Shown in pieces: positions 24,736-34,564 of a stretch of DNA of 64,000 bases (position 1 is its first letter; the number at the start of each line of letters is the position of its first letter). The translations under genes were made by a program, and so were the position numbers. The DNA is from JAUILH01 sp965230535 (GTDB lineage Bacteria > Bacteroidota > Bacteroidia > Flavobacteriales_D > JAUILH01): assembly GCA_965230535.1 (NCBI GenBank), contig OZ246009.1, positions 1,054,001 to 1,118,000 on the forward strand, in the 5' to 3' direction. Below the pieces are notes generated by a model. It was not told where the DNA came from. It ran no database searches and saw only the letters and a program-made list of their open reading frames with translations.

Positions 24736-25894
24736 CATACAATGGTGGGATTATGATGTGCCGTCCTTAGAAAATTGGGATAAGGTACCATATGCTCGTT
24801 TGGATGAGTCTGATCGTCAATATCTAAACGAGTTGCAAAACGAAGAAGGCTTTTATTCGGAGTTGTCAGGGAAAACTTCTGCTTCTGATTTATTGATCAT
24901 TAACGCCATAGCAGAACAAACTCACAGGAGAATTCTCCAGAAATACAGAATTAAGGATACCCTGTACTGGCCATGGGTGGTGACTACTATTGCCATCATC
25001 GCATTTATCTTTACGCTGACAGTTTTAAATGACCGCGATCAAAAGCATCAAAGCCACAGTAAATCAAACAAACAAGATCACAACAGTCAGGAATTGATTG
25101 CTCACTCGGATTCTGATCAGAAGACTCCCAAAAAAATAGTAGAAGATGTACCGGAACATATGTCAAATGGGCCTGATGTTGAGCCTGAGCTTCCGCATGA
25201 CAATCATGATGACCCGAATGTGAAATCAACAGGCGATGATGAGGAAAGGAATAAGCGTCAGGATTCAAATGTAGAAAAAGCGTCAGATCGTGTAGTTGAC
25301 TTAGGAACGGATCTCGCCGCGAATGTGAATCAGAGCAAAAAAGAGGATGCTAAGCAAGATGAGTTAGAAAAACCACTGGAAAAAAAGAAGAAAAATTACG
25401 GAGAGAGATTTGTGAGTCAGGGGAGAAAAGAAAGTTCCGGCTCCCGAGATGTTTCTATCCCTCTAAAAGTGAGTATGGTTAGGGTTGAACAGGCCGCAAA
25501 CTACGCTGTTTACCTGAATTCGAGAACTAAAAAATCAAGTACAAGTAATGGGCAGATTTCAGGAGGCGAAAGTGATGATCAGATGCGCGTAAAGTTTGCT
25601 CCGGAAGATATGCCTCAATATCCGGGTAATAATGACAGGCTGGAAAGTGACCTTGAGTACCTCATCGGGAAATACGCTTTAAAGAAGACTTATGAGGAGG
25701 TTGTTTCCGTTATGGTTTCATTTATAATAGATGCCAAAGGTGTAATGAAGGATATTAAGATTCACGGTTATAAAACCCAGGAGATTAAATCATCTATTCA
25801 AAAGTCTTTGGCTGCACTGGATCCATGGAAAAAAGGAAAAAAATCGGGCAAAAAAGGTTCTGTTCGCTACGAAATTTTGATCTCCTATAAATGA
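24719..25894 (+). CDS. Single-span membrane protein, anti-sigma-like, with C-terminal TonB_C-like domain
   Basis: The 391-aa product has a cytoplasmic N-terminus (~80 aa), one membrane segment (WPWVVTTIAIIAFIFTLTVL, about residues 81-101), a long charged low-complexity linker, and a C-terminal TonB_C-like domain (MPQYPGNNDRLESDLEYLIG, VSFIIDAKGVMKDIKIHGY, ALDPWKKGKKSGKKGSVRYE). The start is TTG at 24719. Position directly behind an ECF sigma gene suggests the N-terminus binds the sigma factor, and the periplasmic TonB-like end would sense or contact outer-membrane partners. The anti-sigma role is inferred. Confidence 0.65.
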   Translation: MKNKANIQWWDYDVPSLENWDKVPYARLDESDRQYLNELQNEEGFYSELSGKTSASDLLIINAIAEQTHRRILQKYRIKDTLYWPWVVTTIAIIAFIFTLTVLNDRDQKHQSHSKSNKQDHNSQELIAHSDSDQKTPKKIVEDVPEHMSNGPDVEPELPHDNHDDPNVKSTGDDEERNKRQDSNVEKASDRVVDLGTDLAANVNQSKKEDAKQDELEKPLEKKKKNYGERFVSQGRKESSGSRDVSIPLKVSMVRVEQAANYAVYLNSRTKKSSTSNGQISGGESDDQMRVKFAPEDMPQYPGNNDRLESDLEYLIGKYALKKTYEEVVSVMVSFIIDAKGVMKDIKIHGYKTQEIKSSIQKSLAALDPWKKGKKSGKKGSVRYEILISYK

Positions 25895-25924
25895 TGGTAT
25901 CCATTTTGTTATTTTAGCAGCTAA

Positions 25925-28120
25925 ATGAGATATACATTGCTCTTCATACTCTTGTTCTGTAGTGGCTTTAGTGCCTTCTCAGGGATATTTTTCTCCCCTC
26001 AGGAAAGAGCTTACCTTTTTCACGTTGTCAAAAAAAATCAGGTGCTTGACAGGAATATTGGAGAATTCTTTAAGTACGAAGGTGAGTGGATAACCGTTCA
26101 GGGACAAATTGATTTCGACACACTTGAGCAGATTGTCATCACAGAGCCAACACTTTTGGATATCGATTTTGAAGGCATCAAAAGAGCGCCGGAAAGTATT
26201 TTGGCTGAGACGGCTTCAAAGATGGGACTGTGGAAACTTGTTCAAATTCTGGACCATCCTGGCGAATCAGCCCATCAGACAGATTATAATCTCTTAGTGA
26301 AATATCTGAAGCAACAATTGCCGGATGGCGCTTATCAGGACCGGGAACGCACCAGATGGCACAAACAGATCCGAACCCTCTTAAATGCAGACTTATCTCT
26401 TCTTGATAAAAGAGACATTGTAGAAGAAATAGAGCGCATCTCTCTGAAAGAAAAGATGTATATCCTTGAAGCACTTGATGCCAGCTACAAGCACTATACA
26501 AATAAACTCACAAGAAGATATTTCGATTTATTGGGAGGTTCTAATACCGAGTTCGAGAATGTTCTTTTAGCAGCGGGAGAGGGGAGTAAGACTTATGGCT
26601 TAATGGAAGAGTTTGAGAAGAATGAAAATGGGAAACTAAACAAAAAACAACCTAAGGGGATCGCTCTTTTTACCTATCAATATAGCATTAAGAAGTCCAG
26701 AAACGGCATGCGCGATATCTACCCTAAAACGGATCCTGTTATTGCCTATCATGGATTTAACGATCCTGAAAATACGAATGTGCATTTGAGTTTATGGGGA
26801 TTTGATGCATTTTTCCAAACGACTGTGGTGCTCAAAACAGGCGGGAGATCCTATATCTTATATGCCAATAGAGATTCTAAGGAATTGTCTGCCGACTCTG
26901 CATATGCTTACGGAAAGACCTATCAATACCACATCAATACCCTGGAGAAGAAAATCATTCCTGAAATAGAGGAGGATCTTCATGGTAAATCCGGGCTATG
27001 GGTTCAGCACGCACGATGGGAAGAAAGACGTGTGAAATATTATGATGAGATTCGAAAGGCTGAAGTGGCTATGAGAACCTATGAGCTTGAGAAGAATAAA
27101 AAGAAATTGAAAAAAGCGCAGGACAGGTATTTAAACTACAATACGGCATACGCGAACGCAAGGACCAAAAAACGCAAAACCTTTCACAGGATTTATGCAA
27201 AAGAACAGGAACTGGAGTATTATCAGGATCAGTTATTTTATATGAAATCGAATCTGGGAAGTGCTCCGGTAGATTATGTTTATGAAGACTCTCTGTACAA
27301 ATTTGAAGATGGTTCTTACTTTGATCCGTTTACTCAGGATTTCCATTTTAACTCAATAGACAATGGAGAATTTAATGTCAGATTGATTTCAATTGGCTCA
27401 AAACCATTGGCAGATTTGGTAGATGAAGTGCAATTAATGGTTAATGCCATGCATAAATCCCGTCCTAACCAAATCAAGTTTGACTTTAATCTGGAGGATT
27501 CGTTTGATCCCAATTCATATCGTCTTAAGGCTTTGCCGGAAGCCTTTACAAAATCGGGCAAACTGGACTCAATTCTAAACTATCTGGTAGATCATACCAA
27601 AGAAGGTAGGGCGTACTTGTTTGGGGGAGGTGTTGGAAGTTTTGGAGTCGAAGGAGATATCATATCAGATACTGCTCAAACCGAATTGGATAAATATCCC
27701 GGATTGACACAAAAGGAAAAAACCAAAAATAGAAACAAGCCAGAATTCAAATCCCTGAGATCTACTAAGGTGTCTATTTATATTGATGGATCAGCTGTGT
27801 TCAAAATCAGTTCATACACAGATCCGGTGATCAGTACTTTATCTGAGCAAGACAGCAGCTTTAAGGCCCTTAAAGACTCTCTTCATTTTGAATCGGATAA
27901 TGAGCTGCTAAGTTGTTTAAGAAGTCTGAATACTTTTGATCTGATTATCACAAATCTTCAAAAACGTTTGTCTTCAAGACATGATATTGATGTGAAAACC
28001 ATTGCCAGAGTATCAGAGGCGTTGACAAGAACCAGAGAAAAGGGAGTTGTGAAATATGCCAATGGACCTCAGGTAGTGAGTTTCATGGATTATCAAAAAC
28101 TTCAATCAAAATCAGATTGA
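25925..28120 (+). CDS. Large secreted protein of unknown function
   Basis: The 731-aa product begins with a signal peptide (MRYTLLFILLFCSGFSAFSG). It is rich in Lys, Glu and Tyr, with a helical, coiled-coil-like section at about residues 370-440 (MRTYELEKNKKKLKKAQDRY). No known domain was recognised. It lies 30 bp behind the sigma/anti-sigma pair and is probably part of the same operon. The 3' end overlaps the convergent helicase gene by 19 bp. Confidence 0.65.
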   Translation: MRYTLLFILLFCSGFSAFSGIFFSPQERAYLFHVVKKNQVLDRNIGEFFKYEGEWITVQGQIDFDTLEQIVITEPTLLDIDFEGIKRAPESILAETASKMGLWKLVQILDHPGESAHQTDYNLLVKYLKQQLPDGAYQDRERTRWHKQIRTLLNADLSLLDKRDIVEEIERISLKEKMYILEALDASYKHYTNKLTRRYFDLLGGSNTEFENVLLAAGEGSKTYGLMEEFEKNENGKLNKKQPKGIALFTYQYSIKKSRNGMRDIYPKTDPVIAYHGFNDPENTNVHLSLWGFDAFFQTTVVLKTGGRSYILYANRDSKELSADSAYAYGKTYQYHINTLEKKIIPEIEEDLHGKSGLWVQHARWEERRVKYYDEIRKAEVAMRTYELEKNKKKLKKAQDRYLNYNTAYANARTKKRKTFHRIYAKEQELEYYQDQLFYMKSNLGSAPVDYVYEDSLYKFEDGSYFDPFTQDFHFNSIDNGEFNVRLISIGSKPLADLVDEVQLMVNAMHKSRPNQIKFDFNLEDSFDPNSYRLKALPEAFTKSGKLDSILNYLVDHTKEGRAYLFGGGVGSFGVEGDIISDTAQTELDKYPGLTQKEKTKNRNKPEFKSLRSTKVSIYIDGSAVFKISSYTDPVISTLSEQDSSFKALKDSLHFESDNELLSCLRSLNTFDLIITNLQKRLSSRHDIDVKTIARVSEALTRTREKGVVKYANGPQVVSFMDYQKLQSKSD

Positions 28121-29571
28121 ATAAATGATTTGTGAAAATTTAGGAGATAAACACGCTCTTGAGCTCTTGTCATAGCCGTGTACATCCACCTCAAAAAAGA
28201 ATTCCCCATCATCTCTTCGGTCAAATACCCATGATCTATTACCACAATGGGCCATTGTCCACCCTGGGACTTATGACAGGTTATGGCGTAAGCATATTTT
28301 ACTACCAAAGCATTCATGAAAGGGTCATTCATCGCTCTTTTCTTTCTTTTACCAAGGTTTTTCTCGTAATCATGTTCAAGCATCACATTGTTCCAAAGTA
28401 CTTTGAGTTTTTCGCGGGGCATAGAAGCGTGAGGTTCTTCCAAACTATCCAACATCACCAGTAGTTCTATCTCTGGCTTGGAAGGGTAGTCAACGAAGGC
28501 TGCTGTGACCTCTGCAAAACGGAAGCCGTGTTTTTCATGATACTTATGAATTCGAACGACCTCAACCAAATCTCCATTCGCAATAAAACCGATCTCCTTG
28601 GTATTGGACCAGAAATAGTTGTTTTTCACAACCATGAGTAATTCGCCGGTAACCAGCAGAGATTCATGCCAAAAAATTCGGGATCTGATTTGCTGATTGA
28701 ACTCCAAAGCACGTTTATTGGATCTGGTAACAACAATCACGTTTCTGAGTCCGTTTTGGCCATATGCTGTGTCTAATTCTTCCTGAAGATCGTAACCGCT
28801 TAGTAGTCTGATGTCTTCAAAATTTGTATCAAACTGTGGAATGATCACCTTATCCTTATTGATTTTATTCCTCAGTAATGTTGCGTTGTGCAGGATTCCT
28901 GAATCGGCTTTTTGTCTGGCAACTTCATCCAATTCACATGAGTGAACGTACATACCGTACCTGGACAGCACGTCTTCATTCAGTGCCGGACTGATCTCCA
29001 AACCAACAGGAGGAAGCTGAGCCGTGTCTCCCACCAACAATAACTTACAGTTACGGCCTTGTTTCACATACATTATTAAATCGTTAAGAAGACTCCTGTC
29101 GCTAAACACACCGGTACCCAAATTATCATCACTTAGCATAGATGCTTCATCCACAACAAACAAAGTTCTGGAGTGAATATTAGGCATTAGAACAAATTTA
29201 CTCATGCCACCACTGGAAACTTGTCGCTTGTAAATCTTCTTGTGAATAGTGAAAGCATTTTGCTCACTGTATAAAGAAATCACCTTGGCCGCTCGTCCGG
29301 TAGGCGCAAGCAATACTGTCTGAATGCCTCTTTTCATAAGGGCTTTAACCAATGCGGCTACCATGCTTGATTTTCCCGTTCCGGCATATCCTTTAAGAAT
29401 AAAAGCGTTACTCGATTTCGAAATCACAAAATCAGCGAGAAGAACACTTAAGTCGTTTTGTGCGGCATTTACCTCAAACGATAATTCTTCCTTTATGGAA
29501 TTTGCAAAATTATGCGTTATATTGTTAGAATTAGGCTTCAAGATGAGTACAAAACTAAGCTTAAAAAACAA
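28102..29571 (-). CDS. RecD-like ATP-dependent DNA helicase (SF1B)
   Basis: The 489-aa product has Walker A GYAGTGKSSMVAALV, PTGRAAKV (motif Ia), FVVDEASMLSD (Walker B), LLVGDTAQLPPVG (motif III) and a C-terminal KYAYAITCHKSQGGQW with YTAMTRAQERVYL (motifs V and VI). These are RecD/Dda-type SF1B helicase features. The protein lacks the long RecD2 N-terminus, matching the compact Bacteroidota form. The first ~20 residues look non-conserved, and the start may lie later. Confidence 0.87.
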   Translation of the reverse strand: MFFKLSFVLILKPNSNNITHNFANSIKEELSFEVNAAQNDLSVLLADFVISKSSNAFILKGYAGTGKSSMVAALVKALMKRGIQTVLLAPTGRAAKVISLYSEQNAFTIHKKIYKRQVSSGGMSKFVLMPNIHSRTLFVVDEASMLSDDNLGTGVFSDRSLLNDLIMYVKQGRNCKLLLVGDTAQLPPVGLEISPALNEDVLSRYGMYVHSCELDEVARQKADSGILHNATLLRNKINKDKVIIPQFDTNFEDIRLLSGYDLQEELDTAYGQNGLRNVIVVTRSNKRALEFNQQIRSRIFWHESLLVTGELLMVVKNNYFWSNTKEIGFIANGDLVEVVRIHKYHEKHGFRFAEVTAAFVDYPSKPEIELLVMLDSLEEPHASMPREKLKVLWNNVMLEHDYEKNLGKRKKRAMNDPFMNALVVKYAYAITCHKSQGGQWPIVVIDHGYLTEEMMGNSFLRWMYTAMTRAQERVYLLNFHKSFIQSDFD

Positions 29572-29606
29572 TCATTAATAGAACCTTTACGATTGAAAAA
29601 AAATTG

Positions 29607-29614
29607 TAGTTTTG
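29607..29614 (+). promoter_or_regulatory. -7 promoter element before the membrane-protein gene
   Basis: TAGTTTTG matches TAnnTTTG, 31 bp before the ATG at 29646. The -33 element is not clear. Confidence 0.35.
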
Positions 29615-29645
29615 TAGCTTTCCAGAAGTATAGAAAATACAAAAT

Positions 29646-31001
29646 ATGAATGCACTTCAACAGTTAAAAGCTCTTACAAAATATGTGGTCCCATTGATAT
29701 TTGGGATCTTAGCTTTAGTCCTGATCATTGAAAGTACAAAGGTCGAGGATTTTGAAAATGTTATCTGCCATAAGGGAGAATTTAATCCTGATGAAGCTGA
29801 GTTACTCACCATCGACGATTTGAAAGATGGCGATATGCCAAAACATGTGGCGTCTTACAAGGCGGGGATTGTTAAAGAGCAAGAACTTGGTACAACAAAG
29901 GATGAGCTTAAAGATTCTATCAATGTGTTGAAAGGGCTTTTGGAAGATTTCGATAATCCATTGCCATTAGAGGACAGCTTGTTGTATGATAGTGTGAAAT
30001 TGTCTTTTGTAGATGAGCTTAATTCAATCATCCCTCAGTACAACGAAACAAAAGTGACAACAAGAAAAGTGTATAACAACCACATCTTGCCAGCTCTGAC
30101 TTCTCATAACTTTTTGAAAATCCGTAATGCTGAGTTAAAAGACGTATCAATCAAACAAAATCAATTGTTTATGATTGGTGGTGTTGGATTACTGATCGTT
30201 TCTATTGTAATGGCATTGTTCATTGCAAACGTGATTAGCAGAAAGGCTACTTTCATTATTCTGCCATTGGTAGCAGTGTCTTCATTGTTCTACATGTATT
30301 CGATCTATACCTCTGTAATGGAAATGCAGAAGCACAAAACGAAGAAAGAAAGAGTGTACTCTGAAACCATTCAGAGAATGGAAGATATCAAGACGGGAAT
30401 CCTATTGTACAAAGAGCAAAATGGAAAAGTTCCTGAGAATCTGGATGAGTTGATCGAGTTCATTAAGAATGGTAAAGCCATTTCTGTAAGCCAAAAAGGT
30501 GAAGTGCCTAAAGGTGGACCAACTAAAGCGGAATCTTATATGCTTTGGTCCGGAATGTATAGCAAAGGAGATGAAGAAGATACAACGACCTTTAACGCTG
30601 CAGTAAATGCATGGGCAGATACGACTTACGTTGTGTATGGAGACAGTACTTATACTGGAGCTTACGCTTATCAATTGGGCTTAATTGAAATTGATAGCAC
30701 GATTCTGTCAGTTGAAGAGAAATTGTATACAGGCCCTCTTGCTAAGAAAAGACCTTATACCAAGTTAGATTTCAACGCCGATTCATTGAAGTTCCAGGCT
30801 TATACCCAAGAGAAATTAATTTACAGATTTGATGAAATTGCCGTTCCAAGTGTCAATGATTCAACAATTAATTATAAGTACCGTTTTGAGGTAAGATTGG
30901 CCAGACCAATGTTAGTATTTAGCTCGGATCATGAATGTGAGGCAAGAGTTGAATTGATTCTTGGATCACTTCAGGAAGATAAATTTTCAGGTAACTGGTA
31001 G
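29646..31001 (+). CDS. Membrane protein of unknown function
   Basis: The 451-aa product has three hydrophobic segments: residues 14-29 (YVVPLIFGILALVLII), ~176-195 (MIGGVGLLIVSIVMALFIAN) and ~203-217 (TFIILPLVAVSSLFY). A long charged segment lies between the first and second, and a C-terminal ~220-aa soluble region has many acidic residues. I recognise no family. It precedes the DUF3822-rsmD-coaD series with no gap, suggesting joint transcription. Confidence 0.65.
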   Translation: MNALQQLKALTKYVVPLIFGILALVLIIESTKVEDFENVICHKGEFNPDEAELLTIDDLKDGDMPKHVASYKAGIVKEQELGTTKDELKDSINVLKGLLEDFDNPLPLEDSLLYDSVKLSFVDELNSIIPQYNETKVTTRKVYNNHILPALTSHNFLKIRNAELKDVSIKQNQLFMIGGVGLLIVSIVMALFIANVISRKATFIILPLVAVSSLFYMYSIYTSVMEMQKHKTKKERVYSETIQRMEDIKTGILLYKEQNGKVPENLDELIEFIKNGKAISVSQKGEVPKGGPTKAESYMLWSGMYSKGDEEDTTTFNAAVNAWADTTYVVYGDSTYTGAYAYQLGLIEIDSTILSVEEKLYTGPLAKKRPYTKLDFNADSLKFQAYTQEKLIYRFDEIAVPSVNDSTINYKYRFEVRLARPMLVFSSDHECEARVELILGSLQEDKFSGNW

Positions 31002-31737
31002 ACCAAAGATTAATTTGGAAACCCATATCGATCATATTAAAACTCCAGTACACGGAATAGTGGAACTGGAGTTTTCTGTTTTTAGACTCCTGCTAAAAAA
31101 CGAGGAAGGTCAAATCGTATTCTGTCAAACATTTAATCAGACATTTTCATCTGGCTTCCTAAATAAACTAAGCCTTCTGTCTTTAGAAGTGCTTGTCTGG
31201 CCTAAATGCTTTTCATTGGTGCCAAGTCAGTTCGTTGATGGAGGAGGGGAGGCTTTATTATCCCTAACCAATCAGGGAGTGGATAAACTATTGGTTAAAG
31301 AAGAGGTGAATCAATCTATTGGACAAACTGCGGTCTATGCTATTGACCCAGATCAACAACTTCAGTGTTTAAACGCGTATTCAGGTGCCATCATAAAAAA
31401 TGCAGTATCGCCATTGATCAACCTGAGTATGACCAATATGATTCAGGATCTGGTACAATGCCATATCGAAAAGAAACGACTATGGATAATTGCAAAAAAG
31501 AAAGGCAAGCTGTCGCTGTGCAATGTGTATAATGTGTTCAATGAGGAAGAAGTACTTTATTATGTATCGGCTGTTGTGGATCAGTTTTTTGATACCAAAG
31601 TGCAGGTCTTTTTGAGTGGCCATGTTTCAGAAAAACAAGCTGATTTATTGAAACAATATCTGTACAAAGTGGACAGCCTTACCTTGAAAACAGAGACTTC
31701 AATTGATACGACTGCTTATTATCAATTTCTGCTATAA
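30961..31737 (+). CDS. DUF3822 family protein
   Basis: The 258-aa product matches the Bacteroidota-specific DUF3822 family by its position directly before rsmD and by sequence (VELEFSVFRLLLKNEEGQIVF; LSLCNVYNVFNEEEVLYYV). The start given is TTG with a 41-bp overlap to the preceding gene; a second in-frame TTG at 31015, after that gene's stop, is at least equally likely. The fold looks like an actin/ASKHA-type split, consistent with the family, but the function is unknown. Confidence 0.75.
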   Translation: MDHFRKINFQVTGRPKINLETHIDHIKTPVHGIVELEFSVFRLLLKNEEGQIVFCQTFNQTFSSGFLNKLSLLSLEVLVWPKCFSLVPSQFVDGGGEALLSLTNQGVDKLLVKEEVNQSIGQTAVYAIDPDQQLQCLNAYSGAIIKNAVSPLINLSMTNMIQDLVQCHIEKKRLWIIAKKKGKLSLCNVYNVFNEEEVLYYVSAVVDQFFDTKVQVFLSGHVSEKQADLLKQYLYKVDSLTLKTETSIDTTAYYQFLL

Positions 31738-32280
31738 ATGAGAATCATTGGTGGTAAATATAAGGGCAAGAAAATACAGGCTCCAAAGGGGCTGCGTGCC
31801 AGACCTACAACTGACTTTGCCAAAGAGTCTTTGTTCAATATTCTTAATAATCTAATTGATTTGGAGGATTTGGATGTACTCGATTTGTTCAGTGGAACCG
31901 GGAACATATCTTATGAATTCGTTTCAAGAGGAGCTTCAAAAGTATGGTCTGTTGAGATGGACAGAAAATCCTGTGATTTCATTAGAAAATATGCAGACAC
32001 AAATGAACTGTCTGAACTCAAAGTCGTTAAAGCCAATGCTTATCAGTTTCTCAAAACGGTCAGTGTGAAATTTGATGTGGTCTACGCAGACCCGCCATAT
32101 GGCCACAAGCATGTTGCGACTTTACATGAAAAATTACTGGAGGCGGATATTCTAAAAGAAGATGGCATGATCATTATTGAGCACGGACCTGAAACCGATT
32201 ACAGTGATTCTACGTACTTAATGGACCATAGAAAATATGGACATGTGCATTTTAGCTTTTTTAAACCCAAATCATCATGA
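31738..32280 (+). CDS. rsmD: 16S rRNA (guanine966-N2)-methyltransferase
   Basis: The 180-aa protein has MRIIGGKYKGKKI, RPTTDFAKESLFNIL, the SAM site LDLFSGTGNISYEFVSRGA and the catalytic YADPPYGHK. These are RsmD signatures. It methylates G966 of 16S rRNA in the 30S subunit. The start directly abuts the DUF3822 stop and the end overlaps coaD by 4 bp, the common rsmD-coaD arrangement. Confidence 0.93.
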   Translation: MRIIGGKYKGKKIQAPKGLRARPTTDFAKESLFNILNNLIDLEDLDVLDLFSGTGNISYEFVSRGASKVWSVEMDRKSCDFIRKYADTNELSELKVVKANAYQFLKTVSVKFDVVYADPPYGHKHVATLHEKLLEADILKEDGMIIIEHGPETDYSDSTYLMDHRKYGHVHFSFFKPKSS

Positions 32281-32732
32281 AAAAGGCAATATTTCCAGGT
32301 AGTTTCGATCCAATCACGATCGGGCATTTTGAATTGGTAAGACGTGCTCTGCCTCTTTTCGATGAGATCATTGTGGCAATTGGAGTGAACTCAACCAAGA
32401 AATACCTGTTTCCTTTGGAAGACAGGTTTAAAATGGTGAATGCCGCTTTCAGCGAAATGGATCAGGTGAATATCATGTCGTTTCAAGGATTAACCGTTGA
32501 TTTTTGTAAAGAACAAGGCGCCAAGTATATTGTAAGAGGTTTGAGAAACGGCAGTGATTTCGATTATGAAAAAAGCATTGCACAAATGAATAAGCTGGTT
32601 AACTCAGATATCGAAACCATCATCCTTGTTACCGATCCGGATTTATCAGCAATAAGTTCTACAATAGTAAGAGACATTATAAAAAATGGGGGAGATGTGG
32701 CACAGTTTCTGCCTCCCAATGTTGAAATATGA
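32277..32732 (+). CDS. coaD: Pantetheine-phosphate adenylyltransferase
   Basis: The 151-aa protein has the nucleotidyltransferase motif FPGSFDPITIGHFELVRRA, RGLRNGSDFDYE and ISSTIVRD. CoaD makes dephospho-CoA from phosphopantetheine and ATP. Length is normal. It overlaps rsmD and the following gene by 4 bp on each side, so translation is coupled. Confidence 0.94.
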   Translation: MKKAIFPGSFDPITIGHFELVRRALPLFDEIIVAIGVNSTKKYLFPLEDRFKMVNAAFSEMDQVNIMSFQGLTVDFCKEQGAKYIVRGLRNGSDFDYEKSIAQMNKLVNSDIETIILVTDPDLSAISSTIVRDIIKNGGDVAQFLPPNVEI

Positions 32733-34186
32733 AATATTTAATCGTCATAGCATTATTGATACCCTTCTTCTCTAAAGCGGAGAAGATAGAGGGATTGGCT
32801 TCAGATCATGTTGGAGATAAAGTGCGTTTGCTTAAGTATGACGATTACATGAGCAGAAAAACCATTGAATTAGGTAATACAGTGGTTGGCGCAGATAGCA
32901 CATTTACTTTAGAATACTCGGTTGATGAAACGATAGAAGTGATTGTTGAGGTAGGCAACGTGTATGGATACATGTATCTCCAGCCAGAGCAAGATTATAA
33001 AATTGGTGTTCCAATTGAAAAAGGTGCTAAAACAAGTGCTCACAGAAGTATTCAGCTGGCATTTATGGAACTGCCACCTGAAACCGATATCAATTTTCGC
33101 ATTCTGGATTTAGATTACCGCATTGATGGTTTTTTGGGGAATACCTTTGAGTTGATCGCTGATGAAGAGTGGGCGAGACGTCTGGAGAATTTTGAGGCAG
33201 ACCTGACCAATATTTATGGAACTGTAGAAGATCCTTACTTCATCACTTATATGTCTTTCCGTTTGGCCAGCCTTGAATTGGTAGGAAATCCTCAAATGGA
33301 GATTGGTATGAGAAAACAAATGGTGTATGATGTATACCTGAAGAAATCTCCGGTTTTCAGAGAGAATGGATCCTATATGCAGTTGGTGAGTAGTTTTTAC
33401 AAGAATATTTTTGGGAGCATTCTGGCTTATCATGAACGTGGTTTAATGGCTGCTTTTGTAACAGAAGATTTGGACAGCTTAAAGTCAATTCTGTCGCAAC
33501 ACGCCTATTTCGAAAATGGCCCGCTCAATGAATTGGTACTAATCAAAGGTTTGTGTGAAGTGTATATGTCTTCACAGTATCCGAAAAGCAATATTCTAAA
33601 TATGCTTAAGGAGATTAAAAACAATGCAGTATTCGAAGAGAACAAAAAAATAGCTGCCAATATGATCAAAAAGATGACCAAATTGGTAAGAGGTTATCCA
33701 GCACCTAACTTTAAGCTTAAGTCTGATGATGGAAGCATAGTTGGTCTGGAGAAATTTAAAGGAAAATTCATTTACCTAACCTTCTTTGAAGAATGGTCTC
33801 AGGAGTCTATCTCAGAATTTAAGATCATGCAGGTATTGCAAGAGAGGTACGGTAAGCATTTCGAATTTGTGTCTGTTTGTATGGGACCAGATTCAAGTTC
33901 ACTGGACAGATTTATCAGAAAGTATAAAGAGTTCGACTGGACCTTCCTGAATGGATATGGACATGAGGAAATCAAAGAATATTATGAGGTGGTAGCCTAT
34001 CCTTTATACTACATCATCGATCCGGAAGGGAATTTATATCAGGTACCGGCCTTGTCGCCTTCTCCAAAGGGGAACTACGAGTCTGTTGATAAAACTATGT
34101 ATCAAATAAACAAAAGTCTGGCCGACAGAGAAAGAGGCAGGCCTCCTGGTCATGCGCCCGGTCCTCACCATCATCCAAGAAACTAG
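32729..34186 (+). CDS. TlpA-like thioredoxin-fold protein without active-site cysteines
   Basis: The 485-aa product has a signal peptide (ends FSKAEK), an N-terminal ~310-aa helical region, and a TlpA/AhpC-like thioredoxin domain from residue ~323 (APNFKLKSDDGSIVGLEKFKGK). Where a CxxC would stand it has EEWSQES, so it cannot do thiol exchange. The end has a His/Pro-rich tail (GHAPGPHHHP). It overlaps coaD by 4 bp. Probably periplasmic; function unknown. Confidence 0.72.
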   Translation: MKYLIVIALLIPFFSKAEKIEGLASDHVGDKVRLLKYDDYMSRKTIELGNTVVGADSTFTLEYSVDETIEVIVEVGNVYGYMYLQPEQDYKIGVPIEKGAKTSAHRSIQLAFMELPPETDINFRILDLDYRIDGFLGNTFELIADEEWARRLENFEADLTNIYGTVEDPYFITYMSFRLASLELVGNPQMEIGMRKQMVYDVYLKKSPVFRENGSYMQLVSSFYKNIFGSILAYHERGLMAAFVTEDLDSLKSILSQHAYFENGPLNELVLIKGLCEVYMSSQYPKSNILNMLKEIKNNAVFEENKKIAANMIKKMTKLVRGYPAPNFKLKSDDGSIVGLEKFKGKFIYLTFFEEWSQESISEFKIMQVLQERYGKHFEFVSVCMGPDSSSLDRFIRKYKEFDWTFLNGYGHEEIKEYYEVVAYPLYYIIDPEGNLYQVPALSPSPKGNYESVDKTMYQINKSLADRERGRPPGHAPGPHHHPRN

Positions 34187-34240
34187 ATTTTAGTCTGTGT
34201 TCTACGCATATGGTTAACTAAAAATGGCTAACTTTGTGTC

Positions 34241-34486
34241 GTGCGTTGGATTACCAAAATAGCGCTTATCGGAATTCTTGTTTTCATGGAGTTTCATTCT
34301 ATGGCCCAGGGTTGCGCTATGTGTAAGGCAGTTGGTGAAGGTCATTCAGAAAGCAAAGGCTCCAGTATCGCAGATGGACTTAATAACGGGATCATTTACC
34401 TGATAATCGTAGTGTACATCATTCTATTCATCTTGTTTAGAAAAAAGATCATCGGTTTTTTGAAGGAACTGAGTTCAATGCGCTAG
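34241..34486 (+). CDS. Small Cys-containing membrane protein
   Basis: The 81-aa product starts with GTG. It has an N-terminal hydrophobic signal, then AQGCAMCKAVGEG with a CxxC pair, and a C-terminal membrane segment (IIYLIIVVYIILFILF). Similar short proteins with the CAMCKA motif are widespread in Bacteroidota, without assigned function. It lies between the TlpA-like gene and pheT. Confidence 0.7.
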   Translation: MRWITKIALIGILVFMEFHSMAQGCAMCKAVGEGHSESKGSSIADGLNNGIIYLIIVVYIILFILFRKKIIGFLKELSSMR

Positions 34487-34564
34487 TTCCCATCAATTAT
34501 ATTCTGATTTACACCCACATTGTTCTTCCTAAATTTTACATTTGTGAATCATTATTTTTGAAGT

